Counted from the stretch's first letter, positions 6,958 to 16,984 are shown. The stretch: 44,177 nucleotides of DNA from Chloroflexota bacterium (GCA_016202435.1 JACQOR010000092.1:1-44177); one strand, 5' to 3'. Notes: generated by a model from the letters alone, not told the origin. Translations and numbers: made by a program.

Positions 6958-8103
6958 GTGCAGCGTCACCGCCTTCGGGTGGGCGTGATCTACGGCGGAC
7001 GGTCCGGTGAGCATGAAGTCTCCATCCAATCCGCGCGGTCGGTGCTGGCGGCCATCGACCCGGAGCGCTACGAAGCCGTCCCGATCGGCATCACGCAGGA
7101 AGGCTCGTGGCACGCGGTCGAGCCGGACGCGTTGCTGGCGGGCGGCGCGTCGGACCGCTCTCGCCTCCTGCCGAGCGCCGACCCGCGGGAGCGGGGGCTG
7201 GCCCGGACCGAGAGAAGTGACGGGGCTCCGGAGCCCTTCGACGTGGCATTTCCGCTCGTGCATGGCACCTTTGGGGAGGACGGCTGCATCCAGGGTCTGC
7301 TGGAGCTGGCTTCGGTCCCGTATGTTGGCTCTAGTGTGCTGGGTTCCGCGGTGGGCATGGATAAAATCCTAATGAAACGTGTGTTCGCGGCGTCCGGGAT
7401 TCCCGTGGTTCCCTGGGTAGAGGTCAGCCGGTTCGATTGGGAGCGGCAGCCGTCCACGGTCGCGGACCGAGTCGCGAATTCCGTGGGTTATCCCTGCTTC
7501 GCGAAGCCGGCAAATCTGGGATCGAGCGTGGGGATCTCGAAGGTGACGAGTGGCGACGGGCTCGCGGCCGCGCTGGATGTGGCCGCCGAGTTCTCGTCCC
7601 GGATCATCGTTGAGCGGGGCGTCAATGCTCGCGAGCTCGAGTGCGGAGTGCTGGGGAACGACGAGCCTGAGGCCTCGGTCGTCGGCGAGGTGGTCGTGGC
7701 TCGGGAGTTTTACGACTACGTGGCGAAGTACGAGGACGAGCGGACGCGCCTGCGGATTCCGGCGGACATCCCGGAGGGGATTGCAGAGCGCATTCGCTGC
7801 CTGGCGGTGGACGGCTTCCGCGCCATCGGCGCCAATGGGATGGCGAGAGTCGATTTCCTCTGGAGCCAGACTGACGGCGAGTTATACGTAAGCGAGATCA
7901 ACACGATCCCGGGGTTTACTCCCATGAGCGCCTATCCACGACTCTGGGCCGCCAGCGGCGTCACCTATCCAGAGCTCATCGATCGGCTGATCACCCTGGC
8001 CATCGAGCGGCACACCGACCAGTCGAGGAATCGGACCCGGTTCAGGGATTCCGGAGAAGCCGCGGCACGTCCTGTTGGGCCGGCCGGAGATTCCCCGTCA
8101 TGA
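6958..8103 (+). CDS. ddl: D-alanine--D-alanine ligase
   Basis: Ddl joins two D-alanines with ATP to make the dipeptide end of the peptidoglycan stem peptide in the cytoplasm. The 381-residue protein shows the ATP-grasp landmarks: RVGVIYGGRSGEHEVS (N-terminus), FPLVHGTFGEDG, VGMDKILMKRVFAASGIP, CFAKPANLGSSVGISKV, and EINTIPGFTPMSAYPRLW. The omega-loop YDYVAKY fits D-Ala-D-Ala rather than D-Ala-D-Lac ligases. The GTG at 6958 is chosen because AGGAGG lies 6 bases upstream; the longer frame from 6889 lacks a site. The last ~25 residues are a low-complexity tail. It overlaps the cyclase gene by 4 bases (ATGA), so the two are translationally coupled. Confidence 0.95.
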   Translation: MQRHRLRVGVIYGGRSGEHEVSIQSARSVLAAIDPERYEAVPIGITQEGSWHAVEPDALLAGGASDRSRLLPSADPRERGLARTERSDGAPEPFDVAFPLVHGTFGEDGCIQGLLELASVPYVGSSVLGSAVGMDKILMKRVFAASGIPVVPWVEVSRFDWERQPSTVADRVANSVGYPCFAKPANLGSSVGISKVTSGDGLAAALDVAAEFSSRIIVERGVNARELECGVLGNDEPEASVVGEVVVAREFYDYVAKYEDERTRLRIPADIPEGIAERIRCLAVDGFRAIGANGMARVDFLWSQTDGELYVSEINTIPGFTPMSAYPRLWAASGVTYPELIDRLITLAIERHTDQSRNRTRFRDSGEAAARPVGPAGDSPS

Positions 8104-9974
8104 GTCTCGAACCCCTGCACTTCGAGGCTTCCCTCGAGTCATCCCTGAGTCCGGAGGACTTGTGGCCGTTGGTGGCCGACACGCAGCGTCTGAACCGATC
8201 GATTGGCCTGCCCGTCGCCCACTTCGAGTTCACTCCGCGAGAGGACGGCGGTAGCGTGCCGACCGGAACGTACCGGCAACTGGGCTTCACGATCTCCCGT
8301 TGGCGCGAGCACCCGTTTGAGTTCGTCAAGCCGTACCAGTACAGCGTGCTGCGCGAGTACGAGGTGGGGCCGTTCACGCGCGTACACGGGGGTACGCAGC
8401 TCATCCCGCGCGAAGGTAGGACGACGGTGCGCGTCTGGGCTGACATCACTCCTCGCCACGTTCTCGGGGTGCTGGCGGCCAGGCTCCTGGTGGGCCCGCA
8501 GTCGACTTCCCGGGTGCTGACACGGTGTCGACGGTACGAGTCCGAGCTGTTGAAGCAACGCGGCGGGGCGACTGGAGCGGAGGCGCCCTCGGTCCAGGCG
8601 CAGATGGCCGTGTTTGCGGGCCCAGCACCGGACGTGAAAGACGAGCGACGGCTCGAGCAGCTGACGGCGGAGCTCGTCAGGGTGGGGGGCGACCCCGAGA
8701 TCAGCGGGCTCCTGAAAGCCCACCTCGCCAAAGCGCCGGACGACCGGGTTTCGAGCATGCGCGCCTTCGAGCTGGCTGACCTCTGGGGCCAAGACCGCCG
8801 CGCGACCCTGGCGAGCTTTCTCAGGGCCACAACCGTCGGGTTGCTGGAGATGCGCTGGGACGTGCTGTGCCCCGTCTGTCGGGTCCCGAAGGAGAGTGTG
8901 GGCACGCTGGCGGAGATGACCGGGCAAGCCCACTGCGAGTCCTGCGCCGTGACGTTCGATGCCAGTTTTGATCGCCTGGTAGAGGTGCGGTTCCGTCCCG
9001 CGACGGCGATCCGCGACGCGGTCGAAGGCGTGTTCTGCATCGGGGGCCCCCAGAACACGCCCCACGTGATCGCCCAGACGGAGCTGCCCGCCGGAGAATC
9101 CCGGACGTGGGAGTTGCGGCTGCCAGCCGGGCAGTATCGGTTGCGCTCGCCTCAAAGCGGCGCCTCGCTCATCGAGGTCGGTGAGCGGCCGGGAGACCAG
9201 GCGAGCGCTGTGGCGGTGGAGCCTCTGCGTATGGTTCCCCCGCTGCTACGGCTTGCTGGGGAGCAGGTGGCTCTGGAGATCGAGAGCCACCTCGAAGCGC
9301 CGGCCGTCGTGGCGCTCGAGGAGCAGAGCTGGGCCGACACCGCGGCGACCGCCGCCCTGGTGAGCACGATGGCGGAGTTCCGCGATCTCTTCTCGTCGGA
9401 AGTGCTCGCCCCCGGTCTGCAGGTGGCGATCCAGAGACTGGCCCTGCTGTTCACCGATCTCTCGGGCTCGACCGCAATGTACGAGCGGATCGGTCAGGCG
9501 CGAGCGTTTCGGCTCGTGCAGGACCACTTCCGGGTCCTCGACCCCGCGATTCGCGGCCACAACGGCTCAATGGTGAAAACCATTGGCGACGCAGTAATGG
9601 CGGTATTTCCGTCCACGAAAGACGCGGTCGGCTGCGCCCTCCAGATGCAGTGTGGGATCAGGGAGCTCGGGGCCGCGGAGGGTGTCGACCCCACGCACCT
9701 TCTGAAGGTGGGCATTCACTCGGGAGCGTGCCTGGCCGTGACCCTGAATGACAAACTGGACTACTTTGGGACGGCAGTGAACATCGCGGCGCGCACCGAG
9801 CACGAGTGCTACGGTGGAGAGATCATGATCACGGCGGAGGGGTGGGGCGAAGAAGGCGTCGAGGAACTGCTCACCGCCGCTGCCGAACGGGTCGAGCCGA
9901 CGAAAGCGATGTTGCGGGGCATCACGGAGCCGGTCCGTCTGTTTCGCATCATCGGGGTCAAGTGCCCCGACTAG
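8100..9974 (+). CDS. SRPBCC domain-zinc finger-class III adenylate cyclase fusion
   Basis: The C-terminal ~175 residues are a class III nucleotide cyclase. FTDLSGST (about 450) and GDAVMAVF supply the two metal-binding aspartates, KTIGD (~492) has the adenine-selecting lysine, and DYFGTAVNIAARTE (~553) has the adenine-selecting Asp plus the catalytic Asn and Arg. It should therefore make cAMP. The first ~150 residues look like an SRPBCC/START ligand-binding fold (FEASLESSLSPEDLWPLVAD). The middle has a treble-clef-like CPVC...CESC pair (about 257-282), as in the DUF5939 region found before many cyclases. No membrane segment is seen, so it is probably cytosolic and ligand-regulated. It lies between ddl (ATGA overlap) and a GH99-like gene (13-base overlap). 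The signal and ligand are unknown. Confidence 0.9.
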   Translation: MSLEPLHFEASLESSLSPEDLWPLVADTQRLNRSIGLPVAHFEFTPREDGGSVPTGTYRQLGFTISRWREHPFEFVKPYQYSVLREYEVGPFTRVHGGTQLIPREGRTTVRVWADITPRHVLGVLAARLLVGPQSTSRVLTRCRRYESELLKQRGGATGAEAPSVQAQMAVFAGPAPDVKDERRLEQLTAELVRVGGDPEISGLLKAHLAKAPDDRVSSMRAFELADLWGQDRRATLASFLRATTVGLLEMRWDVLCPVCRVPKESVGTLAEMTGQAHCESCAVTFDASFDRLVEVRFRPATAIRDAVEGVFCIGGPQNTPHVIAQTELPAGESRTWELRLPAGQYRLRSPQSGASLIEVGERPGDQASAVAVEPLRMVPPLLRLAGEQVALEIESHLEAPAVVALEEQSWADTAATAALVSTMAEFRDLFSSEVLAPGLQVAIQRLALLFTDLSGSTAMYERIGQARAFRLVQDHFRVLDPAIRGHNGSMVKTIGDAVMAVFPSTKDAVGCALQMQCGIRELGAAEGVDPTHLLKVGIHSGACLAVTLNDKLDYFGTAVNIAARTEHECYGGEIMITAEGWGEEGVEELLTAAAERVEPTKAMLRGITEPVRLFRIIGVKCPD

Positions 9975-11491
9975 CTGTTTCAGCACTTCTTTCCGGCGTC
10001 GTGCTGCTGGCCGCTCTGACGGCGACCTCGCCGACATTGGCGCAGCAAGCGCCCCAGCGACTCCTGATCGCCTACTACTACGCCTGGTACGACATGGACA
10101 CCTGGCGGTCGGGGACGACTGCTGACCTCCCCGCCCAGCTCTATGAGTCTTCGGACCCGCGGGTCATCCAGCGACATATCCTCCAGGCCCAAAGCGCCGG
10201 TATCGACGCCTTTAACGTCGCCTGGCTCGGGCCCCGAAACCCCACGGATCGCAATCTGACGCTGGTGCTCGCCAACGCGGAGCGGCTCGGCTTTGCGGCC
10301 AGCGTTGGCTTCGAGACCGACAGCAGCTTCCTGCGTTCGCGCGCTGATTTTGTCGAGGCGCTGAGCTATGCCATCCGGACCCACGGCGGACACCCGGCCT
10401 ATCTCCGTTTTGAAGGGAAGCCGGTCATCTTCTTCTGGCGGCTCGGGGCCATACCTACCGACGGTCTGTCCTCCTCGATCGAAGCCTGGCGCGAAGTGCG
10501 GCGCGAGGTGGACCCTGAAGGGCGGACGCTCTGGATCGGCGAGGGAGACCAGTTTCAGTACCTCGCGGTCTTTGACGGCATTCATCCCTACAGCATTGCC
10601 TGGGCACCGAATGTCGCCCAAGTGCTCGCTGCGTACGCGGGCCGCACGCGGCAGCAGGCGGTGGCCCTGCGTGACCGCAAGCTCTGGGTTGCGACGGTCA
10701 TGCCGGGCTACGACGATCGCCGCACCGGACGAGCCGACGCGTTCGCGCGCGACCGCGCCGGTGTGGGTTTCTATCGCGAGACCTGGGCGGGGGCCATCGC
10801 CTCGAACCCTGACATGATCATCGTCACGAGCTGGAACGAGTGGGTTGAAGGGTCACAGATCGAACCGAGCCAGACCTATGGGGCGCAGTACCTCGGTGAG
10901 ACCCGCGCCCTGGCCACGCGTTGGAAGGGCCCACCGCGAGAGCCGCCGCCGGACGTCCTCGCCCGCATCGAAGCTGACGCGCTATTCGAAGCCTGCGACG
11001 TCCCCGGTCGCATCCAGGGAGTCCCCGCCGCCCGGCTGCCGGATGGGACGTTCGGAGAAGCATCGCTCGTATGGGTCCAGGGTGCGCCTGCCCCCATACG
11101 CCCCGAGCCGTCCGAGCGATCTGCGCCGATCGGCGCCTGGGCGACCGGCACTCCCCTTCGGACCTTCGCTTATCTCCCGGGCGCGAGGAACGACGGCGTC
11201 CCGGTTACGTGGCGTTTGGTCCTGGACCCGGATGGGCAGTGCGGCTGGGTGGCCGTAGGCCTCGACCCCATCAGCCTGGCTGAGTTTGGGACCGGAACCC
11301 TCGAGCCATCGCCCCTCCCGACCTGGATCGCGGAGCTGATTCGCGACCGTCTGGGCCAGGACCCATCTTCCATCGAAGACGCCCTGCGGGCCGCCCTCCG
11401 TTGGATTCGTCCCCTGGAAGAGAATCCGGTGATTGGATTCGCGCTGGTTGGCCTCACCATCGCCCTGCTGTGGCGCGTAGCGAGGAGGTAG
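9962..11491 (+). CDS. Secreted or membrane-tethered GH99-like glycoside hydrolase
   Basis: From GTG 9962 the 509-residue product starts with a signal peptide (VPRLAVSALLSGVVLLAAL, cleavage likely after TLA at ~26). The main domain (about 30-320) resembles the GH99/WbsX group: LIAYYYAWYD, HILQAQSAGIDAFNVAWLGP, FEGKPVIFFW, GIHPYSIAW, and IIVTSWNEWVEGSQIEPS with the conserved Trp-Asn-Glu-Trp segment and acidic residues. Characterised members cleave or act on alpha-mannosides; the substrate here is unknown. A C-terminal SH3-like stretch precedes a terminal transmembrane helix (VIGFALVGLTIALLW) with basic end, which would anchor it outside the membrane. It overlaps the cyclase gene by 13 bases. 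The frame is open further upstream, but that part is a shadow of the cyclase. Confidence 0.8.
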   Translation: MPRLAVSALLSGVVLLAALTATSPTLAQQAPQRLLIAYYYAWYDMDTWRSGTTADLPAQLYESSDPRVIQRHILQAQSAGIDAFNVAWLGPRNPTDRNLTLVLANAERLGFAASVGFETDSSFLRSRADFVEALSYAIRTHGGHPAYLRFEGKPVIFFWRLGAIPTDGLSSSIEAWREVRREVDPEGRTLWIGEGDQFQYLAVFDGIHPYSIAWAPNVAQVLAAYAGRTRQQAVALRDRKLWVATVMPGYDDRRTGRADAFARDRAGVGFYRETWAGAIASNPDMIIVTSWNEWVEGSQIEPSQTYGAQYLGETRALATRWKGPPREPPPDVLARIEADALFEACDVPGRIQGVPAARLPDGTFGEASLVWVQGAPAPIRPEPSERSAPIGAWATGTPLRTFAYLPGARNDGVPVTWRLVLDPDGQCGWVAVGLDPISLAEFGTGTLEPSPLPTWIAELIRDRLGQDPSSIEDALRAALRWIRPLEENPVIGFALVGLTIALLWRVARR

Positions 11492-11570
11492 CTTCTCAGT
11501 GGTTTCGGATCACGGAACCGCCGGCCAAATCGCGTGGGATGTTCGACTGGGACGCTCAACCTGAGCTTGG

Positions 11571-12851
11571 TCAGGCACGGAGCGCTTCCTCCGCCGCGGC
11601 GATCACCGCATCGATCTCGGCCTCGGTGTGCGCCAGCGAGACGAACCAGGCCTCGAACTGGGAGGGCGGGGGGTACACGCCGCGACGGAGTAGGCCGTGG
11701 AAAAAGCGGGCATAGCGGTCGGCATCGGACCGCTTGGCTGAGGCCTCGTCGGTGACAGAGGTCTCGCAGAAAAACGGGGTAAGCATAGAGCCGACCCGTT
11801 GGACTCCGAGCGGAACCTGGACTGCTCCGGCGGCGCGCATCAGACCGGAGGCCAACCTGGCCCCCAGCGTCTCCAGTCGATCGTAGGCGCCGAGCTTCGT
11901 CAACTCCTCGAGTGTGGCGATACCCGCGGCCATGGCCACGGGATTTCCGGAAAGCGTGCCGGCTTGGTAGACGGGACCTTCCGGAGCGACCAGCGCCATG
12001 ACGTCGGCTCGGCCGCCGTACGCGCCGACCGGGAGGCCGCCGCCGATGATCTTGCCGAGACACGTGAGGTCCGGCGCTACCCCGTACAGCTTCTGGGCGC
12101 CGCCGGGACCGACCCGGAAGCCCGTGATCACCTCGTCGAAGACGAGCAAAGCCCCCCGACGGCGGGTCAGCTCCTGAAGTCCAGCGAGGAATGCGGGCTC
12201 AGGTGGGATGGTTCCCATGTTGCCAGCCACGGGCTCAACGATGAGCGCCGCGATCTCGCCCCGGTGGCGCTGGAACGCAGCCTCCACGGCGCCAAGGTCG
12301 TTGTAGGGCACGCTGATGGTCTCTGCTGCCCAGGGGGGCGGTATGCCCTCGCTGGCGGGCAGGCCCGCGGTGAGCAGGCCGGAGCCGGCGGCGACCAGCA
12401 AGCCGTCGCTGTGGCCGTGGTACCCGCCGTCAAACTTGAGAACCTTGTTCCGCCGGGTGAAGGCTCGCGCGACTCGGAGCGCGCTCATGGTGGCCTCGGT
12501 GCCCGACGAGACGAAGCGCAATCGCTGGATCGACGGCATGGCGCTGATGATGAGATCGGCGAGACGGAGCTCGCGCTCGTGGGGCGCGCCAAAGCTCGTG
12601 CCGCCTCGGGCCGCGTCCGCAATGGCCTCGACTACTGCGGGGTGCGCGTGCCCCAGAATGAGCGGACCCCAGGAGCCCACGAAGTCGACATAGCTCCGGC
12701 CGTCCACGTCGACGACTGTCGAGCCACTTCCCGACGCGATGAAGGGTGGCGTGCCGCCGACCGCGCGAAAAGCCCGGACGGGGCTGTTGACGCCGCCGGG
12801 GAAGAGCGCTCTTGCCTGCTCGAAGAGTTCCGCGGAGCGGGGGCCGGTCAC
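11571..12851 (-). CDS. hemL: Glutamate-1-semialdehyde 2,1-aminomutase
   Basis: HemL is the PLP enzyme that turns glutamate-1-semialdehyde into 5-aminolevulinate, the second step of the C5 heme route. The 426-residue protein has [21 protein letters not shown] at the N-terminus, [40 protein letters not shown], and the PLP-lysine in [17 protein letters not shown] (near 267), then [15 protein letters not shown]. The GTG at 12851 overlaps the hemB stop as GTGA, fixing the start; the longer open frame reads through hemB in another frame. It is the last gene of the hem operon and ends 79 bases from the convergent GH99-like gene. Confidence 0.96.
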   Translation of the reverse strand: MTGPRSAELFEQARALFPGGVNSPVRAFRAVGGTPPFIASGSGSTVVDVDGRSYVDFVGSWGPLILGHAHPAVVEAIADAARGGTSFGAPHERELRLADLIISAMPSIQRLRFVSSGTEATMSALRVARAFTRRNKVLKFDGGYHGHSDGLLVAAGSGLLTAGLPASEGIPPPWAAETISVPYNDLGAVEAAFQRHRGEIAALIVEPVAGNMGTIPPEPAFLAGLQELTRRRGALLVFDEVITGFRVGPGGAQKLYGVAPDLTCLGKIIGGGLPVGAYGGRADVMALVAPEGPVYQAGTLSGNPVAMAAGIATLEELTKLGAYDRLETLGARLASGLMRAAGAVQVPLGVQRVGSMLTPFFCETSVTDEASAKRSDADRYARFFHGLLRRGVYPPPSQFEAWFVSLAHTEAEIDAVIAAAEEALRA

Positions 12852-13879
12852 TTCCAGGCGAGGATGCGGGCGGCTTCGCGAGCGTGGTAGGTGAGGATGA
12901 AGTCCGCGCCGGCGCGCTTGATCGAATGCAGAATCTCCATCATGATTGCCTGGCCGTCTATCCATCCCCGCTCGGCTGCCGCTTTAACCATGGCGTACTC
13001 GCCACTGACGTTGTAGGCGCCGACCGGCACCGGCGACTTCTCTTTCACTCGCCACAGCACGTCGAGGAAGGCGAGAGCGGGCTTCACCATCACCATGTCG
13101 GCGCCCTCATCCACATCGAGCTGGACCTCACGGAGCGCCTCGCGCGCGTTCGCCGCGTCCATCTGATAGGCACGCCGGTCACCGAACTGAGGAGCGGATT
13201 CCGCCGCCTCCCGGAACGGTCCGTAGAACGACGATGCGTACTTTGCCGCGTATGACAGCACGGGCGTGGCACTCTTTCCCCCAGTGTCCAAAGCCGACCG
13301 GATCGCCGCGACTCGGCCGTCCATCATGTCAGATGGCGCGACGATGTCCGCGCCGGCTTCGGCATGGGAAAGCGCGGCCCGCGCAATCAACTCCAGTGAG
13401 GCATCGTTGAGGACCTCGCCGTCTTCGACGATTCCGCAGTGCCCGTGGCTCGTGTACTCGCAGAGGCACACGTCGGTGATGACGAGCAGGTCGGGCGCAG
13501 CATCTTTTATGGCTCTGACCGCGCGCTGAACGATCCCATCCCGAGCGTAGGCGCCGCTGCCCACCTCGTCCTTCTGGTCGGGAATCCCGAACAGGATGAT
13601 CGCGGGAATGCCCAGTGAGGCGCTGTCACGAGTCTCCTTGAGGAGCTCATCGATCGAAAGCTGGGACACGCCCGGCATGGAGCTGATCGGGACTCGGATG
13701 CCGCTCCCCTCGGTAACGAAGAATGGTTGTATGAAATCTGTCGGCACCAGGCGGGTTTCGCGCACCAGCGAACGCAGCGTAGGCGTTCGTCTGAGCCTCC
13801 GCATCCGAACCGATGGGAAACCGGCCGTCTCGCGGACGCCGGTGATCTGCTGGGCGTCTGGCTTGAGAATGTCCGTCAA
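12848..13879 (-). CDS. hemB: Porphobilinogen synthase (5-aminolevulinate dehydratase)
   Basis: HemB condenses two 5-aminolevulinate molecules to porphobilinogen. It is recognised by [41 protein letters not shown] (metal-site cysteines), [10 protein letters not shown], the Schiff-base lysines in [15 protein letters not shown] and [10 protein letters not shown], and YNVSGEYAM. The start is chosen as TTG 13879: it overlaps the hemD stop as TTGA, has GGAGGGG 5 bases upstream, and matches the overlap style of every other junction in this operon (343 residues). The internal ATG at 13804 would give a 318-residue protein but has no Shine-Dalgarno. The 3' end overlaps hemL as GTGA. Confidence 0.95.
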   Translation of the reverse strand: MTDILKPDAQQITGVRETAGFPSVRMRRLRRTPTLRSLVRETRLVPTDFIQPFFVTEGSGIRVPISSMPGVSQLSIDELLKETRDSASLGIPAIILFGIPDQKDEVGSGAYARDGIVQRAVRAIKDAAPDLLVITDVCLCEYTSHGHCGIVEDGEVLNDASLELIARAALSHAEAGADIVAPSDMMDGRVAAIRSALDTGGKSATPVLSYAAKYASSFYGPFREAAESAPQFGDRRAYQMDAANAREALREVQLDVDEGADMVMVKPALAFLDVLWRVKEKSPVPVGAYNVSGEYAMVKAAAERGWIDGQAIMMEILHSIKRAGADFILTYHAREAARILAWK

Positions 13880-14751
13880 TGCGCCCCTCCGTCGCGCGCA
13901 CTTGTCGACCTGCCTACATAGTAGCCGCGGATCGCTTCGACGAGTCCGTGGATGGTGTAGCTGGTCGCAACAACCCGTGGGACGAGCCCCAGCTCGGCTG
14001 CGGTCTCGGCGGTCACGGGACCGATGCAGGCAGTGACGCAAGCCTTCAGGGCCCCCGCCTCGGGCCCCAGCATCTGGACCAGGTTCCTGACCGTGGACGA
14101 GCTGGTGAAAGTTACGAGGTCGATCTCGCTTCGCCGGAGGCGGTCGATGATCGCTGGCGTAGGCACAGGGAAGACCGTTCGATACACGGTGACCCGGTCT
14201 ACGAGCGCGCCGGCCTCCTTCAGAGCAGCGGCGAGTGTGTCCCGTCCCATCTCGGCCTGCGGCAGCAGCACGCGGTGGCCCTGCAGTGGAATGGAGTCTG
14301 CCATCGAAGCGGCGAGTGCCTCAGCCACGTACTCCTCCGGCACGAGGTCCGGCCGAACGCCGAAATGCTCGAGCGTCCGGGCCGTCTCCGGGCCAATCGC
14401 CGCCACCTGGACCGCTCGAAACCAGGCCAGTGCTCCGGTTTGGGTTAGATCGGTTTGGTGCGCGCCACCCGAAACAGCGGTCCCTGTTCCTGGCGCGATG
14501 CCCGCAGCGGCGGCAACGACGCGGTCGATGAAGAAACGAACGGCATTGACGCTGGCGAACACAATCCAGTCGTAACCGTCTCTATGAATCGCTTCGTCGA
14601 CGGGAGTCCAGTCCAGCGGTGGATCTATTTGTATTGACGGCTGCTCGAGCACTTCGGCGCCCTCACTCCGAAGAGCTTCGGAGAGACGGGACGCCTGGTC
14701 CGTAGGACGCGTCACGAGGACGCAGATACCTGCGAGCGCCTGGTTCGTCAA
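13876..14751 (-). CDS. hemD: Uroporphyrinogen-III synthase
   Basis: HemD closes hydroxymethylbilane into uroporphyrinogen III with inversion of ring D. The family is poorly conserved, but the 291-residue protein has the typical pieces: [75 protein letters not shown], and [13 protein letters not shown]. Its place between hemC and hemB confirms it. The start is TTG 14751, overlapping the hemC stop as TTGA. The internal segment around residues 85-105 (Gly/Thr-rich) is an insertion relative to shorter homologues. Confidence 0.93.
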   Translation of the reverse strand: MTNQALAGICVLVTRPTDQASRLSEALRSEGAEVLEQPSIQIDPPLDWTPVDEAIHRDGYDWIVFASVNAVRFFIDRVVAAAAGIAPGTGTAVSGGAHQTDLTQTGALAWFRAVQVAAIGPETARTLEHFGVRPDLVPEEYVAEALAASMADSIPLQGHRVLLPQAEMGRDTLAAALKEAGALVDRVTVYRTVFPVPTPAIIDRLRRSEIDLVTFTSSSTVRNLVQMLGPEAGALKACVTACIGPVTAETAAELGLVPRVVATSYTIHGLVEAIRGYYVGRSTSARDGGAH

Positions 14752-15701
14752 GGGGAGGTCCTCTGACCCTCCAACAGCAGGTCTCCGACCGTGCTGCCTA
14801 TCTCTTCGGCCCGGTCGGATGGGCCGCGCAGCTCGGCCCGGACGAGTGAGCGTCCATCTTGAGCCAGGATGAACGCGTGAATGGCAATCTGACTTCCGTC
14901 CCGCCGAGCGTGGGCCGCCACCGGCAGCGTGCAGCCAGCATTTACTCGAATTGCCACCGCACGCTCAGCTAGGGCGCACGCTCGGCTATCCGGATCGTCG
15001 ATACAGCGCACCAGCTCTAGCGTCGCCTCGTCTTCCGTCCGGACCTGAACTGCGAGCGTCCCCTGGCCAATCGCCGGTACGAACGTCGCCGGGTCTAGCC
15101 ATTCCGTTATCTCTGACTGGCGGCCCAGACGCTTGAGCCCAGCTGCCGCGAGCACGATGCCCGCAAGATCATGGCCCTGGATAGATCGAAGGCGAGTGTC
15201 AACGTTTCCACGCACCGGCTCAACCCTGAGATCCGGGCGGGCGGTGAGCAGTAACGCACGGCGGCGTGGACTCCCCGTGCCGATCACAGCCCCGGTCGGC
15301 AAGCTGCTCAGGGTGTGTCCATGCTTGGCGACCAATACGTCTCTGGGATCTTCGCGGACGGGAAAGGCGCCCACGCTCAGCTCTGAGGGCCCGACAGAAG
15401 GCATATCCTTGAAGCTGTGCACGGCCAGGTCGATTCTTCGTTCGATCAGTGCGGTCTCGATAGATCGAACGAAAATACCTTCTCCCGAAGGAAGCACTGT
15501 CGACTCAGCAGTAAAGGAAGCGTGATCGCGCTCGTCTCGGGTCGGCTCGTCGCCGTGAGCGCGGATCACGCTGAGCTGGATCTCGGCTTCCGGTTTGATG
15601 CGAAGTATGGCGTCGCGAACCAGGTTAGCCTGACGCACAGCCAGCGCGCTGCCGCGGGTGCCGAGCACGAAGGTCCGACTGGGGTGGCATCCCGTGGTCA
15701 T
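14748..15701 (-). CDS. hemC: Porphobilinogen deaminase (hydroxymethylbilane synthase)
   Basis: HemC polymerises four porphobilinogens into hydroxymethylbilane on a covalent dipyrromethane cofactor. Motifs: VLGTRGSALAVRQANLV (N-terminus), IDLAVHSFKDMPS, GAVIGTGSPRRRALLL, VEPVRGNVDTRLR, VPAIGQGTLAVQ, and the cofactor cysteine in NAGCTLPVAAHA (near residue 256; most homologues read GGCxxP). Length is 317 from ATG 15701, which overlaps the hemA stop as ATGA. The open frame upstream is a shadow of hemA. Confidence 0.96.
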   Translation of the reverse strand: MTTGCHPSRTFVLGTRGSALAVRQANLVRDAILRIKPEAEIQLSVIRAHGDEPTRDERDHASFTAESTVLPSGEGIFVRSIETALIERRIDLAVHSFKDMPSVGPSELSVGAFPVREDPRDVLVAKHGHTLSSLPTGAVIGTGSPRRRALLLTARPDLRVEPVRGNVDTRLRSIQGHDLAGIVLAAAGLKRLGRQSEITEWLDPATFVPAIGQGTLAVQVRTEDEATLELVRCIDDPDSRACALAERAVAIRVNAGCTLPVAAHARRDGSQIAIHAFILAQDGRSLVRAELRGPSDRAEEIGSTVGDLLLEGQRTSP

Positions 15702-16984
15702 CGGCTCAGGTCTGCGGTATCCTCCGCCGACAGAGCGAACAGCTCCTGGGCGACCTCCGCTAGCTCGGGCGCGCGAGGGTCTCCACCGCGAGCCCGCAGG
15801 GCGGCCACAGGCGTGTGCAACAGGCGCCGCACGATAGCGGCCGTCATGACGTCGATCATGTCCCGGTCTTCCGAGGAAAGCCGCTTCAAGCGGGGGACCG
15901 TGCGGTCGAGCTCGGCACGGCGGATAGCTTCTGCGCGCTGGTAAAGTGCGCCAATGGTCGGGAGGAGCGGCTCCACCGCCTTCCACTCCCGATAATCGGC
16001 GAGGCCCTCGTCGACGATCGTCTCGACCGCCGCGATCTCGCTTTCGCGGTCCCGGAGATTGGCGGCGCAGACTGCCTCCAGATCGTCGATGTTGCGCAGC
16101 ACCACGGAAGGGAGTTTTCCAACATCCGGATCGATGTCGCGGGGCATGGCGATATCGATGCAGAGGAGCGGTCTGCCACGACGTTCGTCGAGGGCGCGGG
16201 AAACCAGGGGTGCCGTGAGCACGTGGTCGCTGGCTCCAGTGGCCGCGATGATGATGTCCGACTCGACCAGCCCATTGGGAAGGTCAGCATAAGGAAGGGG
16301 CTCCCCTCCAACCGACGCGGCCAGCGTGGCTGCACGCTCGGCGGAGCGATTCGCAACCAGAATACGCGCTACGCCAGCCGCCCTGAGACTCCGCGCGACC
16401 GCATGGCCGGCATCACCGGCTCCGATCACCAGGGCTACCAGGGGGCGGACATCTCCCAGTGTTCGCCGAGCGAGATCAACTGCGATGGAGCTAGGGGACA
16501 GCGGGCGTCGGCTGATCGCAGTGTCGGATCGGGCTCGTTTTCCTACCTCGAGCGCGAGCGGCAGCACGCGCCCCAGCACTCGGCCCACCGTTCCTCCGGC
16601 CAGCGCGGCATCGAATGCATCGCGGACCTGGCCGAGGATCTGCGTCTCCCCGAGGACCATCGAATCGAGTCCGGAGGCCACCCGCAGCAGATGAGAGACG
16701 GCGCCCTCGTCCGCAAGCGTGTAGCAAGCGGGATGAAGCTCATCGGGATCCAAGCCTCTAAGATCCGCGAGCATTGCCGGCGATGCGCGGAGATTCGGAC
16801 TCACCACGTAGATCTCGGTGCGGTTGCACGTGGATAGCACCAGAGCCTCACCCTGTGAGCGAAGACTCGCGAGCACTCCTTGTGCCTGGTCTGCCGGAAA
16901 TGCCAGCCGCTCTCTCAAGTCGACGGCCGCCGTGCGGTGGCTGGCCCCAACCATCGTCAGGGTAGGAGTCGCAGCGACGGTCAA
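15698..16984 (-). CDS. hemA: Glutamyl-tRNA reductase
   Basis: HemA reduces glutamyl-tRNA with NADPH to glutamate-1-semialdehyde, the committed and usually regulated step of heme synthesis. The 428-residue protein has GASHRTAAVDLRERLAF, the catalytic cysteine in STCNRTEIY (Cys53), LLRVASGLDSMVLGETQILGQ, the NADPH-binding VIGAGDAGHAVARSL, and a C-terminal helical dimerisation region. The start is TTG 16984, overlapping the stop of the HTH gene as TTGA; its expression is thus coupled to that regulator. Confidence 0.97.
   Translation of the reverse strand: MTVAATPTLTMVGASHRTAAVDLRERLAFPADQAQGVLASLRSQGEALVLSTCNRTEIYVVSPNLRASPAMLADLRGLDPDELHPACYTLADEGAVSHLLRVASGLDSMVLGETQILGQVRDAFDAALAGGTVGRVLGRVLPLALEVGKRARSDTAISRRPLSPSSIAVDLARRTLGDVRPLVALVIGAGDAGHAVARSLRAAGVARILVANRSAERAATLAASVGGEPLPYADLPNGLVESDIIIAATGASDHVLTAPLVSRALDERRGRPLLCIDIAMPRDIDPDVGKLPSVVLRNIDDLEAVCAANLRDRESEIAAVETIVDEGLADYREWKAVEPLLPTIGALYQRAEAIRRAELDRTVPRLKRLSSEDRDMIDVMTAAIVRRLLHTPVAALRARGGDPRAPELAEVAQELFALSAEDTADLSR

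Noticed and set aside
11501-11519. Terminator between the convergent GH99-like gene and hemL
   Set aside because: GGTTTCG-GATCA-CGGAACC forms a 7-bp hairpin with one G-T pair but has no T run on either strand.
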